This document shows positions 10,082-22,167 of a DNA stretch of 64,000 bases, piece after piece. Under the pieces are notes generated by a model. It was given only the letters and a program-made list of their open reading frames with translations, was not told the origin of the DNA and searched no databases. The DNA comes from Erigeron canadensis (taxonomy: Eukaryota > Streptophyta > Magnoliopsida > Asterales > Asteraceae): assembly GCF_010389155.1 (NCBI RefSeq), contig NC_057761.1:17920501-17984500 (forward strand), written 5' to 3'. Every line of letters starts with the position of its first letter. The first letter of the stretch is position 1. The translations under genes were made by a program, and so were the position numbers.

Positions 10082-10832
10082 GCTGATGATTATGTGCAAT
10101 CTGATTTATCTAATGACGAACTTGCGCATAGTTTAGTTTTGATATGGTACTTCTATAGGTTTTTCACTTGTGATACTCTTGATGAGTTAGTTGTTCACCC
10201 TAAGCTTAGTGCTAGTATAGGTGTTGATACTTCTACTCAAATTTTTTGTGAAACCAAAGATGTGTCAGTTGAAGTTGATCTAATTTCTGAGACTACCCAT
10301 GATGTGAAGTTGGATCCCAAGATTCCTGTTTTTTCAAAAATTTCAAAAGAATTTAAAACTAATCAACTTCCAGTGAAATTCTTCACAAAAGATGATTTTG
10401 ATAAATTCATGGAGGGAGAATATGTTTTTTAATCAGAAACTGAGAAAAAGATTGAATCTATCAAAATTAAAGTTGAAACAAATGAGGAATCTCAAAACTT
10501 ATTTTCCAAAGCTCCAACTTCATATTATTCAAAGAAACGAGTTATTTCCAAACTCGTCAAGACTGAACCAAAGACTATACCAAAGACCATCACAAAAATC
10601 AATAAGTTAAAACCAAAGTGTTCTACCCCGGATAAACATGTCAAAACCAAACAAGTTAAGACCATTACCAGAACAAAGTACACAACAGTGAAACTTCCGA
10701 AAGACAATCCTAATGTTCCTTCATCTAACACTCAATCTAGCTCATTACCTAAGGTATCTAAGTCTAGCTCAGTTTTGCTAACTAGGGATACTTCAAATGG
10801 TGCAACTAGATATAGGGATAGATATGGGTGGT
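10082..10832 (+). pseudogene. gag: E1 gag C-terminal extension, 5' side of the E2 insertion
   Basis: The frame resumes (10094-10432) with SNDELAHSLVLIWYFYRFF, a TST-Q word and an acidic stretch. It is stopped again near 10432, after which the remaining Lys/Pro-rich sequence is in another frame. The segment ends at GTGGT (10828-10832), the target duplicated by the E2 insertion. The part from 10122 to here is repeated almost exactly at 22168-22877. Confidence 0.82.
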
Positions 10833-11174
10833 TGTAATAACACAATTTCTGCTCTGGATTCGATCTCAACAATGGCGGATGTAAGTGTATGTGTTCTTGG
10901 TGTGTTTAGTGTGTGTATTGAGAGAGAGTGTTGTGTGTGTGTGTTTTGAGATGGACTAAGGTTTGTGTATTATGAGAGTTGTTCTTAAAATAGTTATATG
11001 TACATGTATATATATATGATGCCTAAGGAATGAGGAGTATTTACACTATAAGTCCTTATACATGCTAAACTTTATATTTAGCTCCTCATCGTTAGTAATC
11101 ATATATTTATGATTTAACAACAAGCAAGTCCACAATCTTAATTACAATTTATCACTATTTTTGTATTTCTAACA
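10833..11174 (-). repeat. 3' LTR of E2 (left side)
   Basis: Reads TGTAATAACAC...TTTCTAACA on the plus strand. A purine tract (GAGGGAGAGAA type, 11175-11187 on the minus strand) abuts it, as expected for a 3' LTR on the minus strand. It contains GT microsatellite stretches near 10885-10945. Confidence 0.92.
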
Positions 11175-12039
11175 TTCTCTCCCTTAGTGATATATTGTAA
11201 TGGATGAAGTACGTGTTATTTTGTCTTGTAGGAATGAAGTTGATGAGCCCGGTGGTGTAGACAATTGGTATGATGAAAGAAGTCTTCAAAGCTTTCTCAT
11301 TGTCTTTGGAGAGCTTGAATCAATCTTGGTCTTGGACTTCTTGAGGTTAAAACATAAGGTAATTCTCAATGTTCTTAATTGAACAGAGAATAAAAAGTGT
11401 GTCTTGAATCTTTGAAAATTGTTGAACCAAGAATCAGAGTTGTCTTTTGAAATGCGGAAGGTATAAACTTGGCGTTGGTTCTTCAATCTTCGATTCTTGA
11501 GTGAAAATTGTTTTCTTGGAATAAAGTATCAAAAACTTGTACTCTCCCCTTTGATGTATGCATAGGAACATTCTTGAACAAGTGTAAATGAACAACTTGA
11601 AGATCTTGAATGAAATCTGTTGATGAAGACTCTTTTGAAGCTTTACTTCTTGGTCTTGAATCTTTCAATCAATTTTTAACAGTTCGTAGCTTTGATCTTT
11701 GTTACATTTAACTTGAACACTTTGGAGATTAAATATTTGAATGAAATTTGAATAAATCTCTTATGAACTGATCATGTTCCCCCTCAATTCATGAGTATAA
11801 ACATTTTGGAGCATTTTTGAACATTTGTTCTATCTTGAGATAATATCCTCGTCATTGGTCTCATTCTCATCTTCATCCCTAACCTCCATACACACATAAA
11901 CACCTTTTCACTAACTAACTCCATGTTTGCACAAATCAAGCTCAAAATTTTTCTCTCAATCAATCATAATCGTTTTCTCCCCCTCATAATGACAAAGTTG
12001 GAAACCAATGTCATTAAGCAAACATTGATTGATTAAATA

Positions 12040-12384
12040 CTAAAAGAAATAGCACAAGTTAAAACGAGATTTGCATGGAGAAATATCAAGCATCAACCCA
12101 TCAACCCAAACCATTAGCACAACCCAAAGAATCCTAAGGATAACTAAAATGTATGGTTGAAGTTGTTGGTACAAACGATATAGAATGGTGTTGGTGGTTT
12201 TTGTGTTTGGGAGAAGAGAAATGGAAAAACCGGATAATAATGATCCGTTAATATGTTCAAAAATCAAAAGGATTAATGAAATGACCGATAGAAATGTATA
12301 ACATTTTTCGGATTTCCTATGTATCATTGAAATATGCACAAAGCAATGTTCTAACATAGTTCGGTCTTGCAGCTTTTCAACCAC
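12040..12384 (-). CDS. Possible small hydrophobic ORF in E2 3' region
   Basis: 114 codons in element sense with two hydrophobic stretches (FLSVISLILLIFE and PYILVILRILWVVLMVW), which could be membrane segments. The E3 version (39687-40070) is 127 codons with few differences; E1 (28366-28557) is shortened. An env-like gene is known in some Sireviruses at this position, but this ORF is far too short for that and may be chance. Confidence 0.25.
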   Translation of the reverse strand: MVEKLQDRTMLEHCFVHISMIHRKSEKCYTFLSVISLILLIFEHINGSLLSGFSISLLPNTKTTNTILYRLYQQLQPYILVILRILWVVLMVWVDGLMLDISPCKSRFNLCYFF

Positions 12385-13099
12385 GAGATTGCTTCAAAGA
12401 ATATAAATCATGGTCAGTGTCACTAAGACGTTCGATAACCATAATCTATTATTCTTTTTAGGTAATAACCGAGGTCACTATTAGACTACTCGTTCACTCG
12501 ATAATCACTTAAATGCAATTATGAGACCTACCTTCAATGTTGGAAAAGATGTTAGCATTGGTAGGATTTCCATTTGATCATTATGGAATATCAATTAAGA
12601 TATCACTACAAATGTTCCGACTATATCACATAGATAAGCAATAATATCACAAAGATATGACTCAAATGTGTCTTAAGAAAATGAAAAATGATCAAATGAA
12701 TGATCAAGCATGATAGCTCTAGACACAATGTGATCAAATGAAGTCGGGGACTGGAGCAGAATGTCTCCCTTTTTCAATATCAACATCTTGCAAATGAAGA
12801 GTCAATAGAAATGTGAAAATCTTCGTGAGAAATGAAACAAGTATTTGTTAAGAAACACTTGAGTGGTTAGGTAAAGATGTGCATTGCTTCACTGGGTCCA
12901 TGAAGTCTTTATCAAAATATCAACAAATGACATCCGATAGAAATGTGTTTTACCCGGCGATTTGAGAAATTCAGGGAAGGGTATCATTTCTTTTAACCCT
13001 TTTCTCACAACATATCACCTTAACCTCTCACTTTTCGACTTTACTCCCTGCATCCTATTTGCACAAAATCATCATCACTCAAAATACCCTTAAAGTCTA

Positions 13100-13240
13100 A
13101 TGAAAGAATTGAATACTTCGAGGGTAGAACTCATCGGCGATGATGAAGTTCGTGGAGTGAACGAATTGCTCATGTGCAAACTAATCACCGAACTTCAATT
13201 GATGAAAAGTCATTTTGAAAAACATCAAACGTGCGTATGA
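13100..13240 (+). CDS. Short antisense ORF in E2, conserved in E3 and partly E1
   Basis: A 46-residue ORF antisense to E2 begins MKELNTSRVELIGDDEV and ends KSHFEKHQTCV. The E3 counterpart (40746-40886) keeps start, stop and length with three or four amino-acid differences. E1 (minus strand, about 27477-27617) keeps most of it but changes at the end. It matches nothing I recognise. It may be a captured gene start, an antisense ORF of the kind some plant LTR elements carry, or chance conservation inside a conserved region. Confidence 0.3.
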   Translation: MKELNTSRVELIGDDEVRGVNELLMCKLITELQLMKSHFEKHQTCV

Positions 13241-13878
13241 AAAGATTTAAAACACATTTGAAGTTTTGAAAAAAAAAATTTTGAAATCACAAACTCCCCC
13301 TTAATCTATGCAAAGGTATATCAAAATGTATTTCATAGAAAGGTAGAGCAAAAATTGGTTTTTGTGAAATAAAAAAAATTTTTGTTGTGATTTAAACAGA
13401 AAATTTGAGAGTCTAACGTAAACAAGATTTTAAGAAACACAAAGTTTTGCTTCAACAACAATGTTCATAGTAAGACTACTAAGGAGTAAACAAAGGCGTT
13501 CGATCCTTCGCATCTTACATCAACAATGTTGGATGCAAAATAAAACAATTAAGCACATTTAACTCAATCAATTGTTCAAGATGAGATAACTAGGGAGTAC
13601 ACAAAGGCGTTCAATCCTTCGCTTCTCATATCAACAATTGAGAGTGAAAAAATATTTTGACGGGAAAAATAATACTTTTGGAAATAAATAAAAACTTTTA
13701 AGCACGGGTTACATACAGAGTATATGTAAACCACTTGCAAACGAGAAAAGAAAAAAATAAAGAAATTTTTTTGTTATTTTTCATAATTTTATATTTTGTA
13801 TTTGATTTTTGTCTTTTCAAATTTTGTATTTTGTTTTTCAAGAATGTATCAAAAACAAAATAAGTTAAGGCTCAAGAT

Positions 13879-15339
13879 TTAACATGCTAAGCTTGGAGAT
13901 AAGAAAATTAAACCTCTTTTCGTCCACTGGTTTGGTGAACAAATCTGCAAGCTGATAGTCAGTGCCCACAAAGTAGAGCTCGATGTCACCTTTCTCAATA
14001 TGATCTTGAGAAAATGATATCTCACATCAATATGCTTTGATCTAGAGTGGTTAACTGAGTTGACTGCAATAGCAATGGCACTTTGAGAATCACAATAGAT
14101 AGGGATATGATCATATTTCAGACCATAATCAGTTAGTTGTGTCTTCATCCATAACACTTGAGCACAACAACTAGCCGCAGCCACATATTCAGCTTCAGCT
14201 GTTGATAGTGACACATAATTCTGTTTCTTGGAAGACCAACTCACAATTTTATCACCTAAAAATTGTAAAGTACCGGAAGTGCTCTTGCGATCAAGCTTAC
14301 AACCTGCATGATCTGCATCTGAATAGGCAGTTAGATTGAATCCAGTATCCCTTGGATACCAGAGACCTAAATTGGGTGTACCCTTCAGATAACGAAATAT
14401 TCGTTTCACAGCTTGAAAATGTAAATCAGTTAGAGCAGCTTGATACCTAGCACACATACATGTTGCAAACATTATATCTGGGCGAGATGCTGTAAGATAC
14501 AACGAACCAATCATACTTCTATATCTCTTTTGGTCAAATGGTTTCCCATTTTTATCAGCATTAATATTTGTTCGAGCAGCCATTGGGGTAGAAGTTGACG
14601 AACATGTAGTTATATCAAACTTTTTCAACATATCATTAATGTATTTACCTTGTGATATAAAAATACCATTTGGTAATTGTTTGATTTCAAGACCCAAAAA
14701 GTAGTTCATTTCCCCAATCATGCTCATTTCAAAATGATTAACCATTAAAGATGAAAAGTTTCGGCAAAATGTTTGACTGGTTGACCCAAAGATAATGTCA
14801 TCAACATATATTTGGACAAGAAGAACATGTTTACCTTGTTTGCGAATGAACAGGGTAGGGTCAATTGTGCCTTTGGTAAAGCCACCTCTAATCAAGAAAG
14901 TAGTTAAGGAATCATACCATGCGCGGGGTGCTTGCTTAAGACCGTAGAGAGCCTTGTCTAACCTGTAGACATGGTTTGGCCTTTTAGAATCAACAAAACC
15001 TTCTGGTTGTTCAACGTAAACTTCTTCTTTGTGTTCACCATTCAAGTAAGCTGTCTTCACATCCATTTGAAACACAGTGAAGTTTCGGAATGCGGCATAA
15101 GCTAAGAAAATCCGAATGGCTTCCATTCTTGCAACTGAAGCAAAAGTTTTGTCGAAGTCAACACCCGGTTGTTGGCAATAACCCTTTGCAACAAGTCGAG
15201 CTTTGTTCCTTACTACTACTCCATTCTCATCCTTCTTGTTCTTGAAAATCCACTTTGTTCCAATAGGTTCATCTTTTCTTGGATTTGGAACTAATCTCCA
15301 TACTTTCAGTCTTTCAAATTGGGCGAGTTCTTCTTGCAT
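13879..15339 (-). pseudogene. pol: E2 reverse transcriptase and RNase H
   Basis: 486 codons hold copia RT ([13 protein letters not shown] about 28-40, [11 protein letters not shown] 91-101, catalytic YVDD 178-181) and RNase H ([43 protein letters not shown]). The final stretch shifts frame after RYHFLK because of a one-base deletion near 13995, so the usual LADLFTKPL ending is lost. A stop just upstream (about 15349-15351, in DP-stop-WVK) separates it from the integrase linker in the same frame. RT copies the element RNA into DNA inside the particle. Confidence 0.92.
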
Positions 15340-15351
15340 AGCTTTAACCCA

Positions 15352-17343
15352 CTATGGATCACGAAGAGCTTCAGAGACAGTTTTGGGTTTGATGTTGCTG
15401 AGAGAAAGTGCAACAAGACACTCGTTTACTGAAGTACGAGTAGATACTCCTGCTTGTGGATCTCCAATAATTTGATCAGTAGGATGATTTTTCAGCATAC
15501 GTGACCATTTGCGATTATGAGGAAGAGGATCTTTTTGATGAACATCTACATCATCATCATTAAAACCTGAGTTTTGTTGAGAGATGAAATCATAGCTTGG
15601 TAGAATAGCTTCCTCATAGGATGGATGATCGAAGTCAAGTGGCACATACACATTTGGAGTGTTTATCGGATTGGTAGTTTGAGTAAACTGGGTAGGTTGT
15701 TCTTGAACATTCACTTGAGAAGAAATATTAGGAGAGCGTGGTGAAGAAGAATCATTAGAAGAGGATGAAGAACTACTACTAGAAGATGTAGCACCTTGCT
15801 CAGAAGAACTTGATGATGATTCATGATTGTTGTCAGGAACTGGATTATTTGTCTGAATTGGTTCAACGATGACTTGAGGTTCTTCATCATGAATCGGTTT
15901 AGAATTGTAGAACTCTTCAAAAAGAATATCTAATTCATCACTTGTTGGAGTTGGAAACTTCTTGAATTTAGATGCTAAAGTAGAAGTCCTTGATGAAGCA
16001 CTTGAACCACTTGGATCATTACTTGTTGGTATCAAACTTTCTTGTTCAAAGATCATGCCCGACATCTCATCAAACCAAACATTCATTGTTTCTTTAATTT
16101 TATTTGTCCGACGATTGTAGATTCGGTAGGCAATCGATGTCTTCGAATAACCAACAAAGTAACCTTCATCACCTTTCTTCTCAAACTTTCCAAGATTCTC
16201 CCGATCATTCAAAGTATAACAAACACACCCAAAGATATGAAAATAGTTAATGTTGGGTTTGCGTTTGTTAACAACCTCATAAGGAGTCTTCTCGAAACGC
16301 TAATTGACAATGGACCGATTATGAGTTTGACAAGCAGTATCAACAGCTTCAGCCCACATATTGGAAGACAACTTGAAATAAGCAAGCATTGTTCTTGCAG
16401 CTTCCACTAATGTTCGATTCCTCCTTTCAACAACACCGTTTTGTTGTGGGGTACGAACTGCAGAGAATTGGCGAGTAATGCCCTTGGATTTACAAAATTC
16501 ATCAAATACGGCATTTTTGAACTCAGTTCCGTTATCCGAACGGATGTAACGAACTGGAAGTTGAAGATTTACTTGAGTAGAAGTGATGAAGTCAATCAAA
16601 ATCTGAGTTGTTTGATCTTTGGATGAAAGAAACTTGACCCAAGTATATCTTGAATAATCATCAACAATAACCAAGATGTATTTCTTCCCATTTCGGCTTT
16701 GTACTTTCATCGGCCCACAAAGATCCATGTGAAGCAAATGAAGAGGTGCCAATGAATTTGGAGATTTTATAGGTTTATGAGAAGCTCGTTTAATCTTCCC
16801 AACAGCACAAGAAGGACAAACATGCTCAATTTCATACTTATAGTCTGGCAAGCCTTCAACAAGATGCTTGTTGACCAAAGTATTGATAGTTGGAAAATTT
16901 AGGTGAGAAAGCCTTCTATGCCACAACCAAGAATTCTTTGATGTAGCTTTCGAAATGAGACAAATATTGTCGGTTGGTTGGTTATCATCAAGATTGATGG
17001 TAAAAAGGTTATCATCGCGGTCGCCACACAAAATGTCAACTCCATCTAGAGTTTGGATTTTGCAAAGAGATTGTCGAAAAAGAACTTGAAGATTGTTGTC
17101 ACAAAATTGTCCAACACTGAACAAATTATGACTTAATCCTTCAACATAATGAACTTTCTTGATGACAATTCCATTGCGTTCAATGTCTCCATAACCTAAG
17201 ATAGGAGCAAAATTGTTGTTCCCAAATCGAACAGTTCCCATGAATCGTTCGATAAAGTTCTTGAGCAATGCTTTATTGCCAGTCATGTGTTTTGAACACC
17301 CGAAATCGAGTATCCAAACACAGATGGTTATTTCCTGCAATCA
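15352..17343 (-). pseudogene. pol: E2 protease, integrase and linker
   Basis: In one frame from 17343 down to 15352: an aspartic protease remnant (WILDFGCSKHMTG, where the DSG active-site motif is DFG), the GAG-pre-integrase zinc region (HRRLSHLNF...CPSC), and the integrase core (HMDLCGPM, RSDNGTEF, NGVVERRNR: the D, D and E positions are present). A TAG near 16300 interrupts the integrase C-terminal part, and the frame reopens as a Ser-rich linker (runs of S at about residues 135-155 of the 286-codon piece). The first usable codon in this frame follows directly on a TGA, and gag ends in a different frame 10 bases upstream. Confidence 0.9.
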
Positions 17344-17350
17344 AAGAAAT

Positions 17351-20300
17351 TTAACCGACTTTAGGTACCCACTTGAAGACGGGTCCTTTGTGGTTAGTTA
17401 ACACAGGTAGAGTATATAACTTAGAAATTGCATTCAAACATGTTTTAGAATCAACATAAGCATTAACAAGCACATCATCAATAAGCACATTTGGATAAAA
17501 AGTACGAACATTCACACATGAATTAAAAGTAACATGTCTATCAGCATTCAAACCATGCACACGAGAACAAGAATTAACATTGTTTACAACATCACAAGGC
17601 CTAGCCTTGGCACCATTAACATTGTTTAACACAGAGGACTTAAAAGATAAATTGTTTGACTCAACAGAAACATGCTTCTTCTTACTACCAGCTTTTCTCC
17701 TTTGTCTTTTCTTCTTTTTCTCAACATTAGTGAACTTAGGTACTAACAACTTTGCTACCCATTTAGTATCACTATTTATGCTCTTTCCACCTGTTAAATT
17801 GACACTAAGAAGATTAGAACGAGGGTTTTGAAGCACTTTTATCTTTTTAGACTCTTTTGGAGGTGCGGAAACTTCTTGTTTCTTAGGTTTATCATGAGAA
17901 AACCAGTCATATCTATCCCTATACCTAGTTGCACAATTAGAAGTGTACCTAGTCAGCAAAACTGAGCTAGAATTAGACACTTTAGGTAATGAACTAGATT
18001 GAGAGTTAGACGAAGAAATATTTGGATTGATTTTCAGAAGTTTCACTTTGTCGTACTTGATTTTGGGAATGGTCTCAACTTGTTTGGTTTTGACATGCTT
18101 ATCCGGGGTAGAACACTTTGTTTCTATCTTAATGGTTTTTGTGACGGTCTTTGGTTTAGTCTTGACGAGTTTGGAAATAACTCGTTTCTTTGAATAATAT
18201 GAAGTTGGAACTTTGGAAAATGGTTTTTGAGATTCTTCTTTTGTTTCAACCTTGATTTTGGTAGATTCAATCTTTTTTTCAGTTTCAGAATCAAAAACAT
18301 ATTCTCCCTCCATGATTTTATCAAAATCATTTTTAGTGAAAAGTTTCACTGGAGAAAGTTTTGAAAAATCAGGAATCTTAGTTTCCAACTTCACATCATG
18401 GGTAGTCTCAGGAATTTGGTCGACTTGAACTGACACATCTTTGGTCTCACAAGAAATGTGAGTAGAAGTATCAACACCTATACTAGCACTAAGCTTAGGG
18501 TGAACAACTAACTCATCAAGATTATCACAAGTGAAAAACTTATAGAAGTACCATATCAAAACTAAACTATGCGCAAGTTCGTCATTAGATAAATCATATT
18601 GCACATAATCATCAGCTATAACAGTAGCAGCATTTTGACATGAATATTCAAGAGAATCAGTCAAGGTTTGAGTGGAGGAATTTGTAGATGAAACACAAGT
18701 AGTCTGGGTAGAATGGTCTACTGAAGCACTTAGGTTAGTTTGAGTAGAAACATTCACACAAACTTTCTTGGTATCTACAACAATCAATTTATCCTCTGAA
18801 CTTTGATTTTGAGACTTGAGATGATCAATGACTTGTTGTTGAGAATCCACCTTTTGTTGTAAACCTTCTATTTATTTTTCCAAAAATGTTGATGGAATAT
18901 ACATTTTAGTAGGTTTAGTTGAAGGACTGACAGATTCTTGGTTTTGAAAATTCGATGCAATTTCTTCCAATTTAAAAATTGAAGACTCTTTTGTTTTGTA
19001 TGAAGCATTTAGAGCATCGTAATTAACCAAAAATTCATCTTTTGGTTTCTTAACTTCATCGGTCTCAAATTCGTTATCCAATGGACGAATAAATTGTTGT
19101 ACCATACCAAGTCGAAGGAATTTTTCATCATACAAAGGTTCTATTTCATCCTTGGCTTTTTGCAATGGTTTGATATTCTCAAATCGCAACCCGAGAAGAA
19201 GATCATCTTTTGCAATTTTTGACTTGTTAAAATAGGCAGTGAAATCCAAGAGAGGGTTTTGTTCAACTTTATATAACTTCTCTTGATAGAAAAGTATATT
19301 CTTTTTAAATTCCTCAACTTGTTTTTCAAGATTTCCAATCTCAACGCCTTTTAGAAAACAAGTATGATTTAAGTCAGAAATCTTCCTTTCGAGTTCAACG
19401 TTGTTTGGTTTAGCTTCTTGAAGCTTCTTATTGAGAATATCAACATCCATTTGTCTAGCATTTGCTTGAAGCCATTCAGTGGTCTTTTGCTTGTAGTACT
19501 CATAGTTCCGCTTACGAGGTTGTTTGCAATCAATAGCAAAATGACCAGGAATACCACAATTGTAGCACTTTTTGTCAGATGCTTTACCCTTCTCAACAAC
19601 TTGTTTCTCATAGCCTTCTTTCTTTTCAATATGCTTTGATCCAGTTGATTCACCTTGTTCATAATTCTTGGAATGATAGTGTTCCTTCTTGGGAAATGCA
19701 CTTGTTGAAGAAGTGCGGAGATTGTTATTTGTAGGCCTCGCTTTGTAGAACTTTTTCTTGAAATGTTTGGTTACCGCGGCAAGAGCTTGATATAGTTCAT
19801 CTGAAACACCATCTCTTGTAGCCATTATATCATCTCCCTCCTCAACAGATGAAGAAACAACTACCATTTGCCTTTTAAGGGCTTCAGAAACCTTCTTTTC
19901 AACAATCAATGCCAAAGGATCAGAAGATACAACTTCTGGCATTTTGTTTGATGAAGCTTTGTTTAGAACTTGATGTTCATTGAGTTTGAATGATTCATGA
20001 AGATTATGGATGGAGAACTTGGCCAGATTTTGATGTTGCTTAATCTGTGTTCCATAATCTTCCCATTCAGGACCAAGAGCTTTGATGAATTTGATGTTTA
20101 ACTCAATCTCTGATTTGTTGACATTGTTCTTCCTAAGTTCATTTATGACATTGCAGAATCTACAGTAGACAGCCTCTAGAGATTTATTTGGCAATTTGCT
20201 GAAGTTGTCAAACTCAGTCAACACATTTGTCAATCTTATTGTTAAAGTCAGATCAGATCCTTCCATTTGTCATGCCACCTCATCCCATATCTCCCACTGT

Positions 20301-20606
20301 ATCATAAGAATCAACAGAACCATAGATTTCATCTGGTAGTGCTTTGTATAAGCATGATCTAGCTCTGTTATCTGGAGCTGTTCGATCTTTTTATTCTGCA
20401 TTCAAAAGATCAAGAGTGAATATTGCACCGGTAGTGGGATGGCGATGAACTGCAAGTCCATTAAGAATGGAATCTTTAAGAAGGTGACCATTTGGTTGAC
20501 ATTCCACATAGTCCATAAATCTTTTCTTCCATAGTCCATAAGAACCACGGTAGAGAACTGGAGGTCTTGTATCTGAACCCAATGCCAATGCTTCACGAGA
20601 AGCCAT
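17351..20606 (-). pseudogene. gag: E2 gag with long coiled-coil extension, broken
   Basis: Gag begins MASREALALGSD at 20606. A TAA stops it after LLNAE (20391), and a small deletion near 20295 shifts frame before the piece beginning MEGSDLTLTIRLTN (20266). That piece has the zinc knuckle KCYNCGIPGHFAIDC but lacks about 520 bp that E1 retains. A second TAA (18872) is followed, still in frame, by 499 codons (18850-17351) with STQT words, a basic linker rich in K, S and T, and the ending FKWVPKVG. Intact, it would be about 1,080 residues: far larger than ordinary copia gag and in line with Sireviruses. Confidence 0.9.
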
Positions 20607-21815
20607 TTAAAAGAGATTTGATTTGAAACTTGAATGGAATAAGAGTTGAAGAAAAACAGAAAAATGAAACGATCTTGGTTGAAGATCGTCTTGGGCAAGT
20701 TCGTCTTAGAAGATCGTCCTAGTATGAAAGAAGTGAAACGATTTTGAAGATAATCGTTTTGGAGAATTTGAGTGGAATTTGGTTAAGTATGAGATGAAAT
20801 TGAAATTGAATTAAAGGAATTGAAAATGAAAATTGAGAAATGAAAGACTTGGAAATGAAACGATCTTGTTTAAGATCGTTTTAGAATTTTGAAGAAAAAA
20901 AATGAAACGGTCTTGTGATGAAGATCGTCTTGAAGTACTGTGAAATTTTCTAAGTAGTTTTTGAAAAATTTGACAGAGTTTCAGTATGACTTTGGAAGGA
21001 ATGAATTTGAGCAAAACCAATCAAGAATGATCCGTTACCCAGGAAGTGAGTGATTCCCAATCACAATAACTTCAATTAAACAACCAAAACACACCAACTT
21101 TTAACAGACACTGAGATGATCTTGGGCAAGATCGTCCTAGAGTCAGGTAACTGAGACGATCTTGGCAAGATCATCTTAGTTTTCTGTCTTAATTTTCCAA
21201 GTAAACCACATTGAATTGACCAAAACCGATCCTTACGGATTAGTTAGCCACAATCAATACTTCACACCACAACCACTTGCTAGAACGATCTTGTGAAGAT
21301 CGTCCTACAAGCCACAATACACAGAGTATGAATGAATGAAGATTCAAGCACTGCGACGATCTGCAGAAGATCGTCCTAGTAAGAATCGTCCTAAGATCAT
21401 CTTCTTCAACACATCAGTTTTCAAAAACTCCATTGATGACTTTTAAAACTTCAATATCTTTCAAATTACTTGGAGTTAGAATGTGAAATCACTTGCAAAA
21501 CGTTTGTAGTCACGTCCGCAACAAATCCTTAAACAAAATTCAGCTAAAAACACAACATAATCAAAATCCAAAATTTGATCGCCAAAATCTAAAAATTCAA
21601 TCTCGAGTTCTAGATTGAATTGGAACTTGAAACTTAACAGGATTATGTTTTAAGCTATAAGGAATCTAAATTTGAACAAAAATTGATGATTTTATGTGAT
21701 TTAAACGATGAAAAATGATGAAACGGGGGACGGTATGAAAAACGGTTTGTGAATTTGATTTTTGATGAAATTAAGATCAAAAACAGTTATGGATCGATAT
21801 CAAAGTGATGTTTTT
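20607..21815 (-). other. E2 leader with ACGATCT palindrome array
   Basis: The leader holds about ten inverted repeats of the type ACGATCT...AGATCGT, among them 20667-20694, 20856-20881, 20903-20930, 21113-21140, 21152-21178, 21282-21306 and 21354-21381. A short GTAA-loop hairpin (AATCC-GTAA-GGAT, minus strand) lies at about 21229-21242. No ORF of note. Confidence 0.85.
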
Positions 21816-21826
21816 CTCTGATACCA
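21816..21826 (-). other. E2 primer binding site, initiator tRNA-Met
   Basis: On the minus strand TGGTATCAGAG follows the LTR end after two bases; it matches the 3' end of initiator tRNA-Met. Confidence 0.93.
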
Positions 21827-21828
21827 CA

Positions 21829-22167
21829 TGTAATAACACGATTTCTGCTCTGGATTCGATCTCAACAATGGCGGATGTAAGTGTGTGTGTTCTTGGTGTG
21901 TTTAGTGTGTGTATTGAGAGAGAGAGAGTGTGTGTGTGTGTGTTTTGAGACGGAGTAAGGTGTGTGTATTATGAGAGTTGTTCTTAAAATAGTTATATGT
22001 ACATGTATATATATGATGCCTAAGGAATGAGGAGTATTTACACTATAAGTCCTTACACATGCTAAATTTTATATTTAGCTCCTCATCTTTAGTTATCATA
22101 TATCTATGATTTAACAACAAGTCCACAATCTTAATTACAATTTATCACAATTTTACACATGCAAACA
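21829..22167 (-). repeat. 5' LTR of E2 (right side), terminus rearranged
   Basis: It matches the left LTR until about 22148, after which the last about 20 bases (TTTTACACATGCAAACA) do not fit the LTR end. They look like a filler copied from inside the LTR (compare 22050-22062). The junction leads straight into duplicated E1 gag. Confidence 0.85.

Larger units (their letters stand above)
11175..13878 (-). other. E2 long 3' non-coding region
   Basis: This 2.7-kb stretch between the end of pol and the 3' LTR is conserved in E1 and E3. It has several purine tracts (minus strand at about 11177, 11545, 11777, 11978 and 13297), two direct repeats around the word AAAGGCGTTCGATCCTTCGC (13476-13527 and 13587-13636) and a hairpin at 13707-13732 (TTACATA...TATGTAA). 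Two short ORFs are shared by related copies: a sense ORF with two hydrophobic stretches (12040-12384) and an antisense 46-residue ORF (13100-13240). Multiple purine tracts are a known Sirevirus feature. Confidence 0.75.
10833..22167 (-). mobile_element. Sirevirus-like copia element E2, nested in E1 gag
   Basis: E2 lies on the minus strand between LTRs at 10833-11174 (its 3' LTR) and 21829-22167 (its 5' LTR). The target duplication on the left is GTGGT (10828-10832); the right partner lies after the solo LTR (23221-23225), because the adjacent DNA was later duplicated. Order on the minus strand: LTR, iMet primer site, hairpin leader, gag, protease-integrase, RT-RNase H, 2.7 kb non-coding, purine tract, LTR. 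It is defective: stops in gag, integrase and before RT, a changed protease DSG motif, a 520-bp gag deletion and a late frameshift in RNase H. Confidence 0.92.
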
